From Georgenia sp. TF02-10 (GTDB lineage: Bacteria; Actinomycetota; Actinomycetes; Actinomycetales; Actinomycetaceae), in contig NZ_CP094289.1 of NCBI RefSeq assembly GCF_022759505.1, positions 2,728,001 through 2,792,000 on the forward strand: a DNA stretch of 64,000 bases, read 5' to 3'. Each line of letters starts with the position of its first letter. Within the stretch, counting starts at the first letter, position 1. Made by a program: the position numbers and the translations under genes. Shown one piece after another: positions 8,472 to 15,553 of this stretch. The notes beneath the pieces were generated by a model that worked only from the letters and a program-made list of their open reading frames with translations, made no database searches and was not told where the DNA came from.

Positions 8472-8795
8472 CTACGCGGGGGGATCAGCCCTGTCGGCCC
8501 AGTACAGGGGCATGCGTCGCGCGTGGGCGATCGCGACGACCGTGAGGACGTCGTCGGTAATGTAGTAGACCACGCGGAAGTGCGATCGGGGCATCTTCGC
8601 GTGCCGGAACACCCGGTGGGATTGGGGGACGGGGACCACGGCTGCGGACTCGGGCCATCGCAGGCAGCGGTCGATCACCTGGTTGTAGAGAGCGCGGAAG
8701 CGTGCGCCTCGGTCTTGTCCGCCCTGGTCGTACCACTCGACCGCCTCACCCAGCTCGCGCAGGGCGTCGGGGTGGATGACGACGCGCAGCCTCAC
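8472..8795 (-). CDS. ParE/RelE-superfamily toxin
   Basis: A 107-residue protein matching the ParE/RelE toxin fold: start VVIHPDALRELGEAVEWYDQGG, central FRALYNQVIDRCLRWPESAA, and the C-terminal strand FRVVYYITDDVLTVVAIAHARRMPLYW. The VVAIAHARR motif is typical of ParE-like plasmid-stabilisation toxins that poison gyrase or cleave mRNA. It overlaps its antitoxin gene by four bases (ATGA, 8792-8795), with the antitoxin encoded first. The pair sits in a degraded mobile island. Confidence 0.9.
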   Translation of the reverse strand: MRLRVVIHPDALRELGEAVEWYDQGGQDRGARFRALYNQVIDRCLRWPESAAVVPVPQSHRVFRHAKMPRSHFRVVYYITDDVLTVVAIAHARRMPLYWADRADPPA

Positions 8796-9025
8796 GCGCC
8801 TCTCGCCGCGCGGCGCGCATCGAGGTACGCATCTGCTTCCTCGCGCGTGAGCCCCGTGACCTCTCCGCTTTCGAGTTCCTCGGCGCGTCGAGCCGCGACA
8901 GCGGCCCAGGCGGCGTCGACCTCGGCCTGGTCGGGTGCGTCGGCGTCGTAGAGCACGTCGGCGACCCGCGACCGCTCCTCGGGCGTGAGCGCCATCGCGG
9001 CTCGGATCACGTCGGCTACCGTCAT
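8792..9025 (-). CDS. Addiction-module antitoxin (unstable-antitoxin family)
   Basis: A 77-residue acidic, helical protein with MTVADVIRAAMALTPEERSRVADVLYD at the start and AEVDAAWAAVAARRAEELESGEV later. This pattern (short helical N-terminus, LTPEER, D-x-AW-x-E-x-xR-R) is that of the Unstab_antitox family (PF09720) paired with ParE/RelE toxins. It precedes and overlaps the toxin gene, so both are translated from one mRNA. Confidence 0.88.
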   Translation of the reverse strand: MTVADVIRAAMALTPEERSRVADVLYDADAPDQAEVDAAWAAVAARRAEELESGEVTGLTREEADAYLDARRAARGA

Positions 9026-9066
9026 GAGCCGACTCTACCTCCGACCCCTGCTCCGACCCGGGAACC

Positions 9067-9306
9067 TCAGACGGTCTTGCCGTCGACCTTGGCGGTCCAC
9101 TGCCAGTAGGGCCCGTGGAGCTGTGGCGGGTCGGCGGGGCAGCGGCAGCGGCAGCGGCAGCGGCAGCGGCAGCGGCAGCCCAGGGTGGCGCACCTGGTGT
9201 AGCGGCGGGTGATGCTGCCCGCGCTGATCAGCCCGAGGTCGGCGATGCGGGCGGCGAGCTCGCGGTAGCGGTCTTCGCAGGCGGCCAGCTCCTGGGCGAT
9301 TGATGT
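9067..9306 (-). pseudogene. DUF6788-like protein fragment with Cys-Arg expansion
   Basis: The minus-strand frame reads AACEDRYRELAARIADLGLI, SAGSITRRYTRCATLGC, a run of Cys-Arg pairs, then PADPPQLHGPYWQWTAKVDGKTV and stop. The ISAGSITRRYTRC...GPYWQWTAKVDGKTV frame matches the start of DUF6788 proteins, common on actinobacterial mobile elements. The family normally continues well past GKTV, so the gene is cut short; no clear start codon exists. The Cys-Arg run comes from the hexanucleotide repeat at 9139-9180. Confidence 0.55.
9139..9180. repeat. Hexanucleotide tandem repeat (GCAGCG)7
   Basis: Seven consecutive GCAGCG units. Read on the minus strand inside the DUF6788-like fragment they encode alternating Cys-Arg. 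The unmutated family has a single C-x-C-type segment here, so this looks like slippage expansion in a decayed gene. Confidence 0.9.
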
Positions 9307-9351
9307 CCATCCTGCTTCCTCCGGCGTTTCGGACGAGCCGACCTCACCGCC

Positions 9352-9536
9352 GGACACGGTGCCCTGCGCTACACCGGCCTCATCGCCATCTCGGCACGCA
9401 CCGAAGACCAGCTCGAAGAGGACGCCGCCGCGATCGAACAGGTCGCCGTTCATGCGTCCTGCGCGACCCAGCGACTCGTCGGCCAGCAGGCCCAGGCCTT
9501 GCGGTCGCGGCCCTGCCGCTGTGCCAGGTGGGGTGA
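9352..9536 (+). pseudogene. Frameshifted C-terminal remnant of an SCO6880-like conjugation protein
   Basis: From 9352 the frame encodes GHGALRYTGLIAISARTEDQ, LEEDAAAIEQVAVHASCATQ, RLVGQQAQAL. After a one-base shift near 9497-9503 it continues as AVAALPLCQVG with a stop at 9536. ITVSA...IEQAA...RLVGQQAQAF...AALPLCRG is the C-terminal signature of SCO6880-type ATPases of actinobacterial conjugative elements. The upstream two-thirds of such a gene is absent. The family call is from recall and should be searched. Confidence 0.5.
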
Positions 9537-9547
9537 ACGATGAGCAT

Positions 9548-9590
9548 GTGGACAGATACACCCCCACAACTGTCCACGACCGGCTATGCT
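9548..9590 (+). promoter_or_regulatory. Inverted repeat and -10 box before the PIN antitoxin gene
   Basis: GTGGACAG (9548-9555) and CTGTCCAC (9570-9577) form an 8-bp perfect inverted repeat with a 14-nt spacer. TATGCT at 9585-9590 is a plausible -10 box only 8 nt before the antitoxin ATG (9599), suggesting a leaderless transcript. The repeat would be a natural operator for autoregulation by the antitoxin. Confidence 0.45.
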
Positions 9591-9598
9591 GGGGTGAC

Positions 9599-9931
9599 AT
9601 GAGCGACACCATCACGGTGAACCCCTCGCACCTCACCGACGATGACTGGGCGCGCATGCGCGCGTTCCTGGACGCTGCGCGCGCCAAGGGCGAGGTCGTC
9701 GACCTGTCCGCCCGTGTCGAGCTGCTCACTCCGGCCGAGGTCGCCAAGCGGCTCGGGATGTCGCGCTCCACCGTGCGCCGTCGGATTCTCGACGGCGACC
9801 TCAAGGCGATCAAGGTCGGCACGCACCACCGCATTCCCCTCGCCGAGCACGAACGCTTCAGCGGCGAGCTGATGCTCCGCATGGCCAAGGCATCCGCGGC
9901 CGACATTGAGGCCGAGCTGTTCGGTGAGTGA
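9599..9931 (+). CDS. Excisionase-type HTH antitoxin of a PIN toxin module
   Basis: A 110-residue protein with MSDTITVNPSHLTDDDWARM at the start and the helix-turn-helix LLTPAEVAKRLGMSRSTVRRRILDGDL followed by KAIKVGTHHRIPLAE. This is the same family as the orphan antitoxin at 7937-8323. ATG 9599 is chosen because it follows the -10-like box and starts the conserved region; the longer frame runs through conjugation-gene debris. Its stop overlaps the toxin start. Confidence 0.85.
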   Translation: MSDTITVNPSHLTDDDWARMRAFLDAARAKGEVVDLSARVELLTPAEVAKRLGMSRSTVRRRILDGDLKAIKVGTHHRIPLAEHERFSGELMLRMAKASAADIEAELFGE

Positions 9932-10421
9932 CTCGCCCCTCCTCTTCCTCGACGCCAACACGCTCGCCTCACCCGTCACCCGCACCCTGATCATCGCGGG
10001 CGCGAAAGCCGACGGGCTGAGGTGGACGTGGTCGGCCTACGTGGAGGCCGAAGCCGACGATCACTCGCGCGGCCAGTCGATGCCCCCGTCGAGAGTTCGC
10101 ACGACGACCCTTCAGACCGAACTCTCACCGACCGCGCCCACCACGGCTGGCCTGAGCACCGACATGAAGGACCGCCAGGTGATCGCCGACGCCATCGAAG
10201 CCGGAGCGCGGTACCTGATCACGACCGACGTGGATGACTTCGCCGTCGACGACCTGGCCGCCCACGAGATGAGCGCCGTCAACCCGGACTACTTCATGGC
10301 GCTCCGCTTCACCGAGAACGCCTACCGCGAGGGCCTCGGACTCCTCGCCGCCGTCCAGAGCAACCCGGCACGCGCCGAGGCCGAACTCCACCGGGTTCTC
10401 GGCCGTCGACACCCCGCCTGA
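9924..10421 (+). CDS. PIN-domain ribonuclease toxin
   Basis: A 165-residue protein. The PIN active site is visible: D10 in LFLDANTL, E41/E43 in YVEAEA, D83 in MKDRQV, and D102/D104 in ITTDVDDF. The helical C-terminus (PDYFMALRFTENAYREGLGLLAAVQ) is typical of the large actinobacterial PIN toxins that pair with excisionase-like antitoxins. The GTG at 9924 is chosen because it overlaps the antitoxin end by eight bases and begins the conserved strand. Expected to cleave RNA when freed from antitoxin. All acidic residues are retained, so it is probably functional. Confidence 0.85.
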   Translation: MSDSPLLFLDANTLASPVTRTLIIAGAKADGLRWTWSAYVEAEADDHSRGQSMPPSRVRTTTLQTELSPTAPTTAGLSTDMKDRQVIADAIEAGARYLITTDVDDFAVDDLAAHEMSAVNPDYFMALRFTENAYREGLGLLAAVQSNPARAEAELHRVLGRRHPA

Positions 10422-10582
10422 CCGCGCGATTCGCAGACGCCTATGACTCCACCCCGGTCAAAGCCGACCCGGACCAGCCGAGCGTGATCTTCCGCGGCAT
10501 TGCCTGCATCCGTTGCGATAAGCACCTCGACGACGAGGAGCAGCGCGTCGGGCTGTGTGCCGAACACCTGCCGACGGCCTGA
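10421..10582 (+). other. Short Cys-rich open frame after the PIN toxin (possible gene remnant)
   Basis: Directly after the toxin stop an open frame encodes about 53 residues with a CIRC...LCAEH arrangement (two CxxC/CxxH-like pairs), reminiscent of a small zinc ribbon, ending in TGA at 10580-10582. No ATG or GTG start is available in frame, so it is either a fragment or read by an unusual start. Function not recognised. Confidence 0.3.
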
Positions 10583-10902
10583 ACGTCGATGGGCCGTGCG
10601 AGGATGGCGGACTTGAGAACACGGACGCGAGAGGGGCTCATACCATAGCCCCGGTTCTATTTAGACCGTCCCCGACGTTCCCGCCGCCTTCTCGATCTTC
10701 CCGAAGCACGTCGCCCTTCCCGCCAGGAGAATACTGCGAGCGCTCCTACAACGTGATCGGGCTTCCCACGACCGTCGGATGGCATTTCGCCGCCATGGAA
10801 CTGCCCGACGCGTTGTCCGCCGAAATTATCGCCTTCCTCGGCACGGTGACCAGAGCCCCTCATAAACTCCGGACTGTTGGTCGTGGCCAGCGCAAGCGAT
10901 AG
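10555..10902 (+). CDS. Hypothetical protein, doubtful
   Basis: A possible 115-residue product. The first 60 residues are low-complexity, but the C-terminal half (YNVIGLPTTVGWHFAAMELP, DALSAEIIAFLGTVTRAP) looks protein-like, and the DNA here is clearly less GC-rich than its surroundings, as expected for recently acquired sequence. It could be a fragment starting later. I do not recognise a family. The rest of 10583-11050 holds nothing else I can support. Confidence 0.25.
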   Translation: MCRTPADGLNVDGPCEDGGLENTDARGAHTIAPVLFRPSPTFPPPSRSSRSTSPFPPGEYCERSYNVIGLPTTVGWHFAAMELPDALSAEIIAFLGTVTRAPHKLRTVGRGQRKR

Positions 10903-11052
10903 AGTCAAGCGGCTCCACGAGTGCCTGCTGATGGTGCACACATCATCACCGACGACGACGAGCAGGTCAGGTTCGTCCGAGGGCAGAGCCCGCAACCAGC
11001 GTCAGCACATCTCAACAACGAAGCGGCAAGCGAACCGACCCCGAACACAAAA

Positions 11053-11078
11053 CCTGCCCCGCCATCAGACGGGGCAGG
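11053..11078 (-). terminator. Rho-independent terminator of tRNA-Ala
   Basis: CCTGCCCCG (11053-11061) and CGGGGCAGG (11070-11078) form a 9-bp perfect stem with an 8-nt loop. On the minus strand the stem is followed by TTTT. It lies 21 bp beyond the 3' end of the tRNA gene. Confidence 0.8.
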
Positions 11079-11098
11079 CTTCAATATCTCAGCTTGCG

Positions 11099-11171
11099 TG
11101 GAGCTAGAGGGATTCGAACCCTCGACCTCTTCCATGCCATGGAAGCGCGCTACCAACTGCGCCATAGCCCC
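11099..11171 (-). tRNA. tRNA-Ala (anticodon GGC)
   Basis: The minus strand folds as a full cloverleaf of 73 nt. The acceptor GGGGCTA pairs with TAGCTCC (one G-T pair), the anticodon loop is in TTCCATGGCATGGAA with anticodon GGC, and the T arm contains GGTTCGAATCC. CCA is not encoded. A terminator follows. Its 3' end faces the decayed mobile island (7.1-11.0 kb), as expected if tRNA served as an integration site. Confidence 0.96.
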
Positions 11172-11390
11172 GGGCGGCTCTTGCGAGCCTGGACCAGTGT
11201 AGGGCATCGCGACGGGGCAGCACCAACCCGCCGGCCGCGGCCGGCTCGTGAGCCTGGCCACCTGGTCCGCGGCCGGCGGCCGGCGGCCCCGGCGGGCGAC
11301 CGGCGCGGGCGCATGGTCGCCGTCGGCCAACCGCTGCCGTGCGCCGGGCGCCGCTAGCTGCTGTACTGGCCGGAGCGGGAAGGAGCGGTC

Positions 11391-12233
11391 ATGTGCCGGT
11401 GGATGACGTACTCCGGGACGCCGGTCCTGGCCGAGGAGCTGCTCTTCCGACCCGTCCACTCCCTCATCGACCAGAGCCTGCACTCCCGGCTCGGGGCGAC
11501 GACGACCAGCGGGGACGGGTTCGGCATCGGCTGGTACGGCGAGGGGCCGGTGCCGGCGCTGTTCAAGAGCATCGAGCCGGCCTGGAACGACGAGAACCTG
11601 CGCGAGGTGACGAGCCAGATCCGCACCTCGCTGCTTTTCGCGCACGTCCGGGCCTCGACCGGCACCCCAGTGCAGCGGTCCAACTGCCACCCCTTCCGGC
11701 ACGGCAGGTGGCTGTGGATGCACAACGGCGGCATCACCGGGTTCCACGACGTCAAGCGGGACCTCGTCACCGCCGTCGACCCGGAGCTGTTCCCCGACAT
11801 CGAAGGGTCCACCGACTCCGAGGTGCTGTTCTTCCTGGCGCTGACGTTCGGCCTGGCCGAGGACCCGCCGGCCGCCGTCGAGCGGGCGGTCGGCCTGGTG
11901 GAGGAGGTGTGCGACCGGCACGGCATCCGACACCCGGTGCAGATGACGGTGGCGACCTCGGACGGCACAGCGGTGTGGGCGTTCCGGTACTCCAGCGTGG
12001 GCCGGTCCCGGTCGCTGTACTACTCCACCGACGTCGCGACCCTGAAGCACACCCACCCCGAGCTACCCCTGCTGAGCATGCTCGGGGACACCAGCCGGAT
12101 GATCGTCTCCGAGCCGCTCCGGGACCTGCCCGGCGCCTGGCAGGAGGTGCCGGAGTCGCGGTGGGGCGTCGTGCGGGCCGACGGCGAGGCGGAGATGCAC
12201 CGGTTCCGCCCGGCGCGCGCCGGACGCTCGTAG
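11391..12233 (+). CDS. Class II glutamine amidotransferase
   Basis: A 280-residue protein beginning MCRWMTYSG, so Cys2 becomes the N-terminal nucleophile. Further Ntn-hydrolase features are GDGFGIGWYG, FAHVRASTGTPVQRSNCHPF and MHNGGI. The length and the absence of a partner domain place it with YafJ/EgtC-like stand-alone amidotransferases. EgtC acts in ergothioneine synthesis, but no other egt gene is nearby, so the exact reaction is unassigned. It converges on the histidine phosphatase gene. Confidence 0.88.
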   Translation: MCRWMTYSGTPVLAEELLFRPVHSLIDQSLHSRLGATTTSGDGFGIGWYGEGPVPALFKSIEPAWNDENLREVTSQIRTSLLFAHVRASTGTPVQRSNCHPFRHGRWLWMHNGGITGFHDVKRDLVTAVDPELFPDIEGSTDSEVLFFLALTFGLAEDPPAAVERAVGLVEEVCDRHGIRHPVQMTVATSDGTAVWAFRYSSVGRSRSLYYSTDVATLKHTHPELPLLSMLGDTSRMIVSEPLRDLPGAWQEVPESRWGVVRADGEAEMHRFRPARAGRS

Positions 12234-12242
12234 CTTCGCCGG

Positions 12243-12860
12243 TCAGTCCAGGCCGAGGTTGTAGGCCGAGAGCCGCCAGGCCGGTTCCCGGCCGGGGTTG
12301 GGGTACATGATCGTCCAGGCGCAGTTCTCCAGCCCGGTCAGGCCGAACCAGTCCATCGGGTCCAGGCCCAGCAGCACGGTCTGCCCGAGCGTGATGGCCG
12401 CGCCGTGGGCGACGACGACCAGGACGTCGTCGTCGGTCAGGTCCGCCGCGGCCTCCTCGACCGCCGCGGCGACCCGCCGGCCGCACTCGGAGCGGGTCTC
12501 GGCCCCCACCCCCTCCGGCTCGTGGCCCTGGCGCCAGGCGGCGTAGGCGGCCGGCCAGGCCTCGGCGATCTCGCTGCGCGTCATGCCCTCCCAGGCACCG
12601 AACCGGCGCTCGCGCAGCCGCGGGTCGGGGACCGGGACGATGCCGGTGAGGTCGCCGAGGGCCTGCGCGGTGTCGGCGGCCCGGACGAGGTCGGAGGTGA
12701 TGATCCGGGTGGGCAGCAGGGCGGCCAGGGCGGTCGCGGCGCCGGCCGCCTGGCGCCGGCCGGTCTCGTTCAGCGCGATGTCGGACTGCCCCTGCAGCCG
12801 CATGCTCCGGTTGAAGTCCGTCTGACCGTGGCGCCACAGGACGAGGGTGCCGGCGGTCAT
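12243..12860 (-). CDS. Histidine phosphatase family protein (phosphoglycerate-mutase-like)
   Basis: A 205-residue enzyme with the phosphohistidine motif LWRHGQTDFN near the start, the acid-donor region RLRERRFGAWEGMTRSE, and the second histidine in VVVAHGAAI. It is the last gene of the nadD operon and overlaps rsfS by four bases (ATGA). In many actinobacteria a mutase-like phosphatase follows rsfS; some act as glucosyl-3-phosphoglycerate phosphatases, which cannot be decided here. Start ATG 12860. Confidence 0.9.
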   Translation of the reverse strand: MTAGTLVLWRHGQTDFNRSMRLQGQSDIALNETGRRQAAGAATALAALLPTRIITSDLVRAADTAQALGDLTGIVPVPDPRLRERRFGAWEGMTRSEIAEAWPAAYAAWRQGHEPEGVGAETRSECGRRVAAAVEEAAADLTDDDVLVVVAHGAAITLGQTVLLGLDPMDWFGLTGLENCAWTIMYPNPGREPAWRLSAYNLGLD

Positions 12861-13252
12861 GCCGACTCGGTCTCGTCCTGGCTGGCGGCGTGCACCTCGG
12901 CCGGCAGCGGCAGGACCGGGCAGTCCTTCCACAGCCGTTCCAGGGCGTAGTACTCGCGGTCCTCCTCCTGCTGGACGTGCACGACGACGTCGCCGTAGTC
13001 CAGCAGCACCCACCGGGCCTCGCTCACGCCCTCCTTGCGGGTGGCCGCCGCGCCCTCCTTGTGCATCGCCTCGTCGATCGCGTCGACGATGGCGCGCACC
13101 TGGCGGTCGTTCGCTCCCGAGACGACGACGAAGACGTCGGTGAGGACGAGCCGTTCGCTGACGTCGAGGGCGATGATCTCCTTGGCCTTCTTCTCGGCGG
13201 CGGCGCGGGCGGCGACGACGGCGAGTCGGCGGGAACGGTCGTCAGCGGGCAC
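12857..13252 (-). CDS. rsfS: Ribosome silencing factor RsfS
   Basis: A 131-residue RsfS/Iojap (DUF143) protein. Key segments are AAAEKKAKEIIALDVSERL, VLTDVFVVVSGANDRQVRAI and WVLLDYGDVVVHVQQEEDRE followed by YYALERLWKD. It binds ribosomal protein L14 and blocks subunit joining when nutrients are short. The GTG at 13250-13252 is chosen as start. A roughly 130-bp gap separates it from the membrane protein gene upstream; order nadD, membrane protein, rsfS, phosphatase is common in actinobacteria. Confidence 0.93.
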   Translation of the reverse strand: MPADDRSRRLAVVAARAAAEKKAKEIIALDVSERLVLTDVFVVVSGANDRQVRAIVDAIDEAMHKEGAAATRKEGVSEARWVLLDYGDVVVHVQQEEDREYYALERLWKDCPVLPLPAEVHAASQDETESA

Positions 13253-13384
13253 AGGTCTCCTCGGTCGGTCGGGCTGGGGCGATCCTACGTGCTGGACGCT
13301 GCCGCCACCGTGCCGGCCGGCCGGACCGGGACCGGCTGGCCCAGGCATCGCCGTCGGGCCGGCGGCGCCGGCCGGCCGGAGCTG

Positions 13385-14539
13385 CTATCCGACGACGCCG
13401 GCCGGCTGGCCCGAGCTGCTGCTCACGTCGACAGCGAGGCTTCCGCCGGGGACGTCGACGGCGGGAGCGCCGCCTGCACCGGCGGCGCCGTCCCCGGCGA
13501 AGGCGAGCCGGCCGATGAGCAGCCCGATGATGACCGCGGCCAGGATGAGCAGCACGGTCCGGACCACGGTGGCTGCCGGGTTGGTGGTCGGGTCGGCGGT
13601 GGTCCGGGCGCGCCGGCGGCTGCCCTCCCGCGCGTCCGCCATGGGCCCGGCCGGCTCCGCAGACGATTTCGGGACCCGGTCGGCCGGCTCCGCCGGCTCC
13701 GGCCCCGGCGAGCCCGCCCCGCGCGGGGACGCCTCCCCCGCCGGCTCGTCCGGGGAGGCGCCGGAGGCCGACCTGGCGCTCCGCTGCGGGGCCTGCCGGA
13801 GCTGGCCAGCGGCCGGGGCTGCGGGCCGGGCAGCGGCGTCGTGCGGCACGGTGGGCATGGCCACGGCGGACTCCCAGGCCGCCGGGTCCGTCGTCGGCCC
13901 CGGCTCCTGCGCCGGGGGCCGGCCCGGCGCCGCCGGGGCCGACGGCACCACGGGCTGGATCCCGGTCAGGGTTCCGGTGGCGTCGAGCGTGCGGATGCCC
14001 TGGGCGGTGCGCGGCGCCCGCACCACGGGCCGGCGGCCGGTGGCCGTCCGCTCGGCAGGGTGGTCGTCGTGCTCCGCCTCCGGGTCGACGTCGTGGGCGC
14101 GCTCGCGCAGCGAGCGACGGGTGACCGGGCCGTCCGGCGTGGCGGTCGACGGCGACGCGCCTGCGGGCGCGGGGCGCGTCGGTGGGGTGGGGTTCCCTGC
14201 TTCTGCCTCGCCGGCTGTGCCCCTGCTCCCGGCTCCGTCCGCCTTGCCGGCGCCGTCCCCAGCCCTGGCTGCCTCCGCCCCGCCCGCCCCGGCGGCGCCG
14301 TCGGCGGGCTCCACCGGCCGCCCCGCCTCGTCGACGACCCGCAGCTCGCCGGTGGCGATGGCCTGCAGGCGCGCCTCTTCCTCGAGCTCCCTCCACCGCA
14401 GCTCCTTGCGGGTCAGCGGCCGCTGCTGCCCGGCCCGCTCTGCCGCCAGGCGCGCGGCGCGCTCGGCCTCCCGACGTCGGCGGCGCTCCCCGAGAGCGCC
14501 GGTAGCCGTCGGCTCCCCCGGCCGGTGCTGCTCGGTCAC
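13385..14539 (-). CDS. Hypothetical proline/alanine-rich protein with one C-terminal transmembrane helix
   Basis: A 384-residue protein. A basic, helical N-terminus ([38 protein letters not shown]) is followed by about 230 residues of low-complexity Pro/Ala/Gly sequence. A single membrane span ([20 protein letters not shown], around residues 330-350) comes next, then a short outer tail. The GTG start overlaps the nadD stop (GTGA, 14536-14539). Unnamed proteins of this build commonly sit between nadD and rsfS in actinobacteria, where an LCP-type gene can occupy the same place; no LCP domain is present here. Function unknown. Confidence 0.8.
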   Translation of the reverse strand: MTEQHRPGEPTATGALGERRRRREAERAARLAAERAGQQRPLTRKELRWRELEEEARLQAIATGELRVVDEAGRPVEPADGAAGAGGAEAARAGDGAGKADGAGSRGTAGEAEAGNPTPPTRPAPAGASPSTATPDGPVTRRSLRERAHDVDPEAEHDDHPAERTATGRRPVVRAPRTAQGIRTLDATGTLTGIQPVVPSAPAAPGRPPAQEPGPTTDPAAWESAVAMPTVPHDAAARPAAPAAGQLRQAPQRSARSASGASPDEPAGEASPRGAGSPGPEPAEPADRVPKSSAEPAGPMADAREGSRRRARTTADPTTNPAATVVRTVLLILAAVIIGLLIGRLAFAGDGAAGAGGAPAVDVPGGSLAVDVSSSSGQPAGVVG

Positions 14540-15228
14540 GTCCCGGCCCCCACGGCGCGGGCGCCGTCGGTCTCCGTCGCGTGCGCCGGCCGTCCGTCCC
14601 GACCCCGGCCGCCGTCGTCGTCGACGGGCGGGCGGTATAGGCCGTGCTTGTGGATGTACTGGACCACCCCGTCCGGCACCAGGTACCAGACCGACTTCCC
14701 GGCCCCCACCCGGGCCCGGCAGTCGGTGGAGGAGATCGCCATGGCGGGCACCTCCATGAGGGAGACGCCGGTGGACGGCAGCCCGGTGCCGTCGAGCAGG
14801 TGCCCCGGCCGGGTGACGCCGACGAAGTGGGCGAGGGACCACAGCTCGTCGGCGTCCTTCCAGGTGAGGATCTGGGGCAGGACGTCGGCGCCGGTGATGA
14901 AGAACAGCTCCGCGTCCGGCATGGTGGCCTTCAGGTCGCGGAGCGTGTCGATGGTGTAGGTGGTCCCGGGCCGGTCGATGTCGGCGCGGGAGACGGTGAA
15001 CCGCGGGTTCGAGGCGGTGGCGACGACGGCCATCAGGTAGCGGTGCTCCGCGGCGGTGACCTCCCGGTCCCGCTTGAACGGCTGCACCCCGGTGGGGACG
15101 AAGATCACCTGGTCCAGGTGGAAGGTGTCCGCCACCTCGCTCGCGGCGACCAGGTGACCGTGGTGGATCGGGTCGAACGTGCCGCCCATCACCCCGACCC
15201 GGCGCCGGCGCTGCTCCCCCCACACCAT
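14536..15228 (-). CDS. nadD: Nicotinate-nucleotide adenylyltransferase
   Basis: A 230-residue enzyme that converts nicotinate mononucleotide and ATP to deamido-NAD. The nucleotidyltransferase motif [12 protein letters not shown] is near the start, followed by [27 protein letters not shown], and [12 protein letters not shown], a variant of the usual ISST-x-IR. The first gene of the nadD-rsfS operon; ATG 15228. The last 25 residues are a variable tail. Confidence 0.95.
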   Translation of the reverse strand: MVWGEQRRRRVGVMGGTFDPIHHGHLVAASEVADTFHLDQVIFVPTGVQPFKRDREVTAAEHRYLMAVVATASNPRFTVSRADIDRPGTTYTIDTLRDLKATMPDAELFFITGADVLPQILTWKDADELWSLAHFVGVTRPGHLLDGTGLPSTGVSLMEVPAMAISSTDCRARVGAGKSVWYLVPDGVVQYIHKHGLYRPPVDDDGGRGRDGRPAHATETDGARAVGAGT

Positions 15229-15239
15229 CGGTTGGGACC

Positions 15240-15398
15240 TCAGCGGTGCCGGGTCCGCACGTTGCGGAAGGCGTACGTGACCATCAGGAGCACGACGAAG
15301 ATGGCCAGGGTCAGCGCCCCGGCCACGTAGGGGTTGATGGCGGCGGTCTCCGCGGCGTGCTCCGCCTCCTCGGCGAAGGTCACGAGCGAGCTGGTCAT
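15240..15398 (-). CDS. Small single-pass membrane protein
   Basis: A 52-residue protein, [20 protein letters not shown], then a transmembrane helix ([20 protein letters not shown]) and a basic end. Small proteins of this type are conserved directly upstream of nadD in Micrococcales. ATG 15398 is chosen since the upstream extension is not protein-like. Its role is unknown. Confidence 0.75.
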   Translation of the reverse strand: MTSSLVTFAEEAEHAAETAAINPYVAGALTLAIFVVLLMVTYAFRNVRTRHR

Positions 15399-15553
15399 GG
15401 TCCCTGTCCTCACCTGTCCGACGGCGGCATGCGGTTCCCTAGTCTGGCACGAGCCGGGCGACGGCGAGGCCGCCGCCGAGAGTTGGGTCACTCGCCGAGA
15501 CGCGTCGTCCGGGTGCTGGCCACGACGCCCCCGGCCTGCCAAGGTTCCTGCTT

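Noticed and set aside
11099-11124. tRNA 3' end as attL with a second copy as attR within the window
   Set aside because: I looked for the 3' tRNA sequence on the far side of the island and found no second copy, so no attachment-site pair is claimed.
13035-14959. Long plus-strand frames opposite nadD and the membrane protein gene
   Set aside because: No recognisable domain; nadD on the minus strand is certain, and its operon mates are joined by 4-base overlaps.
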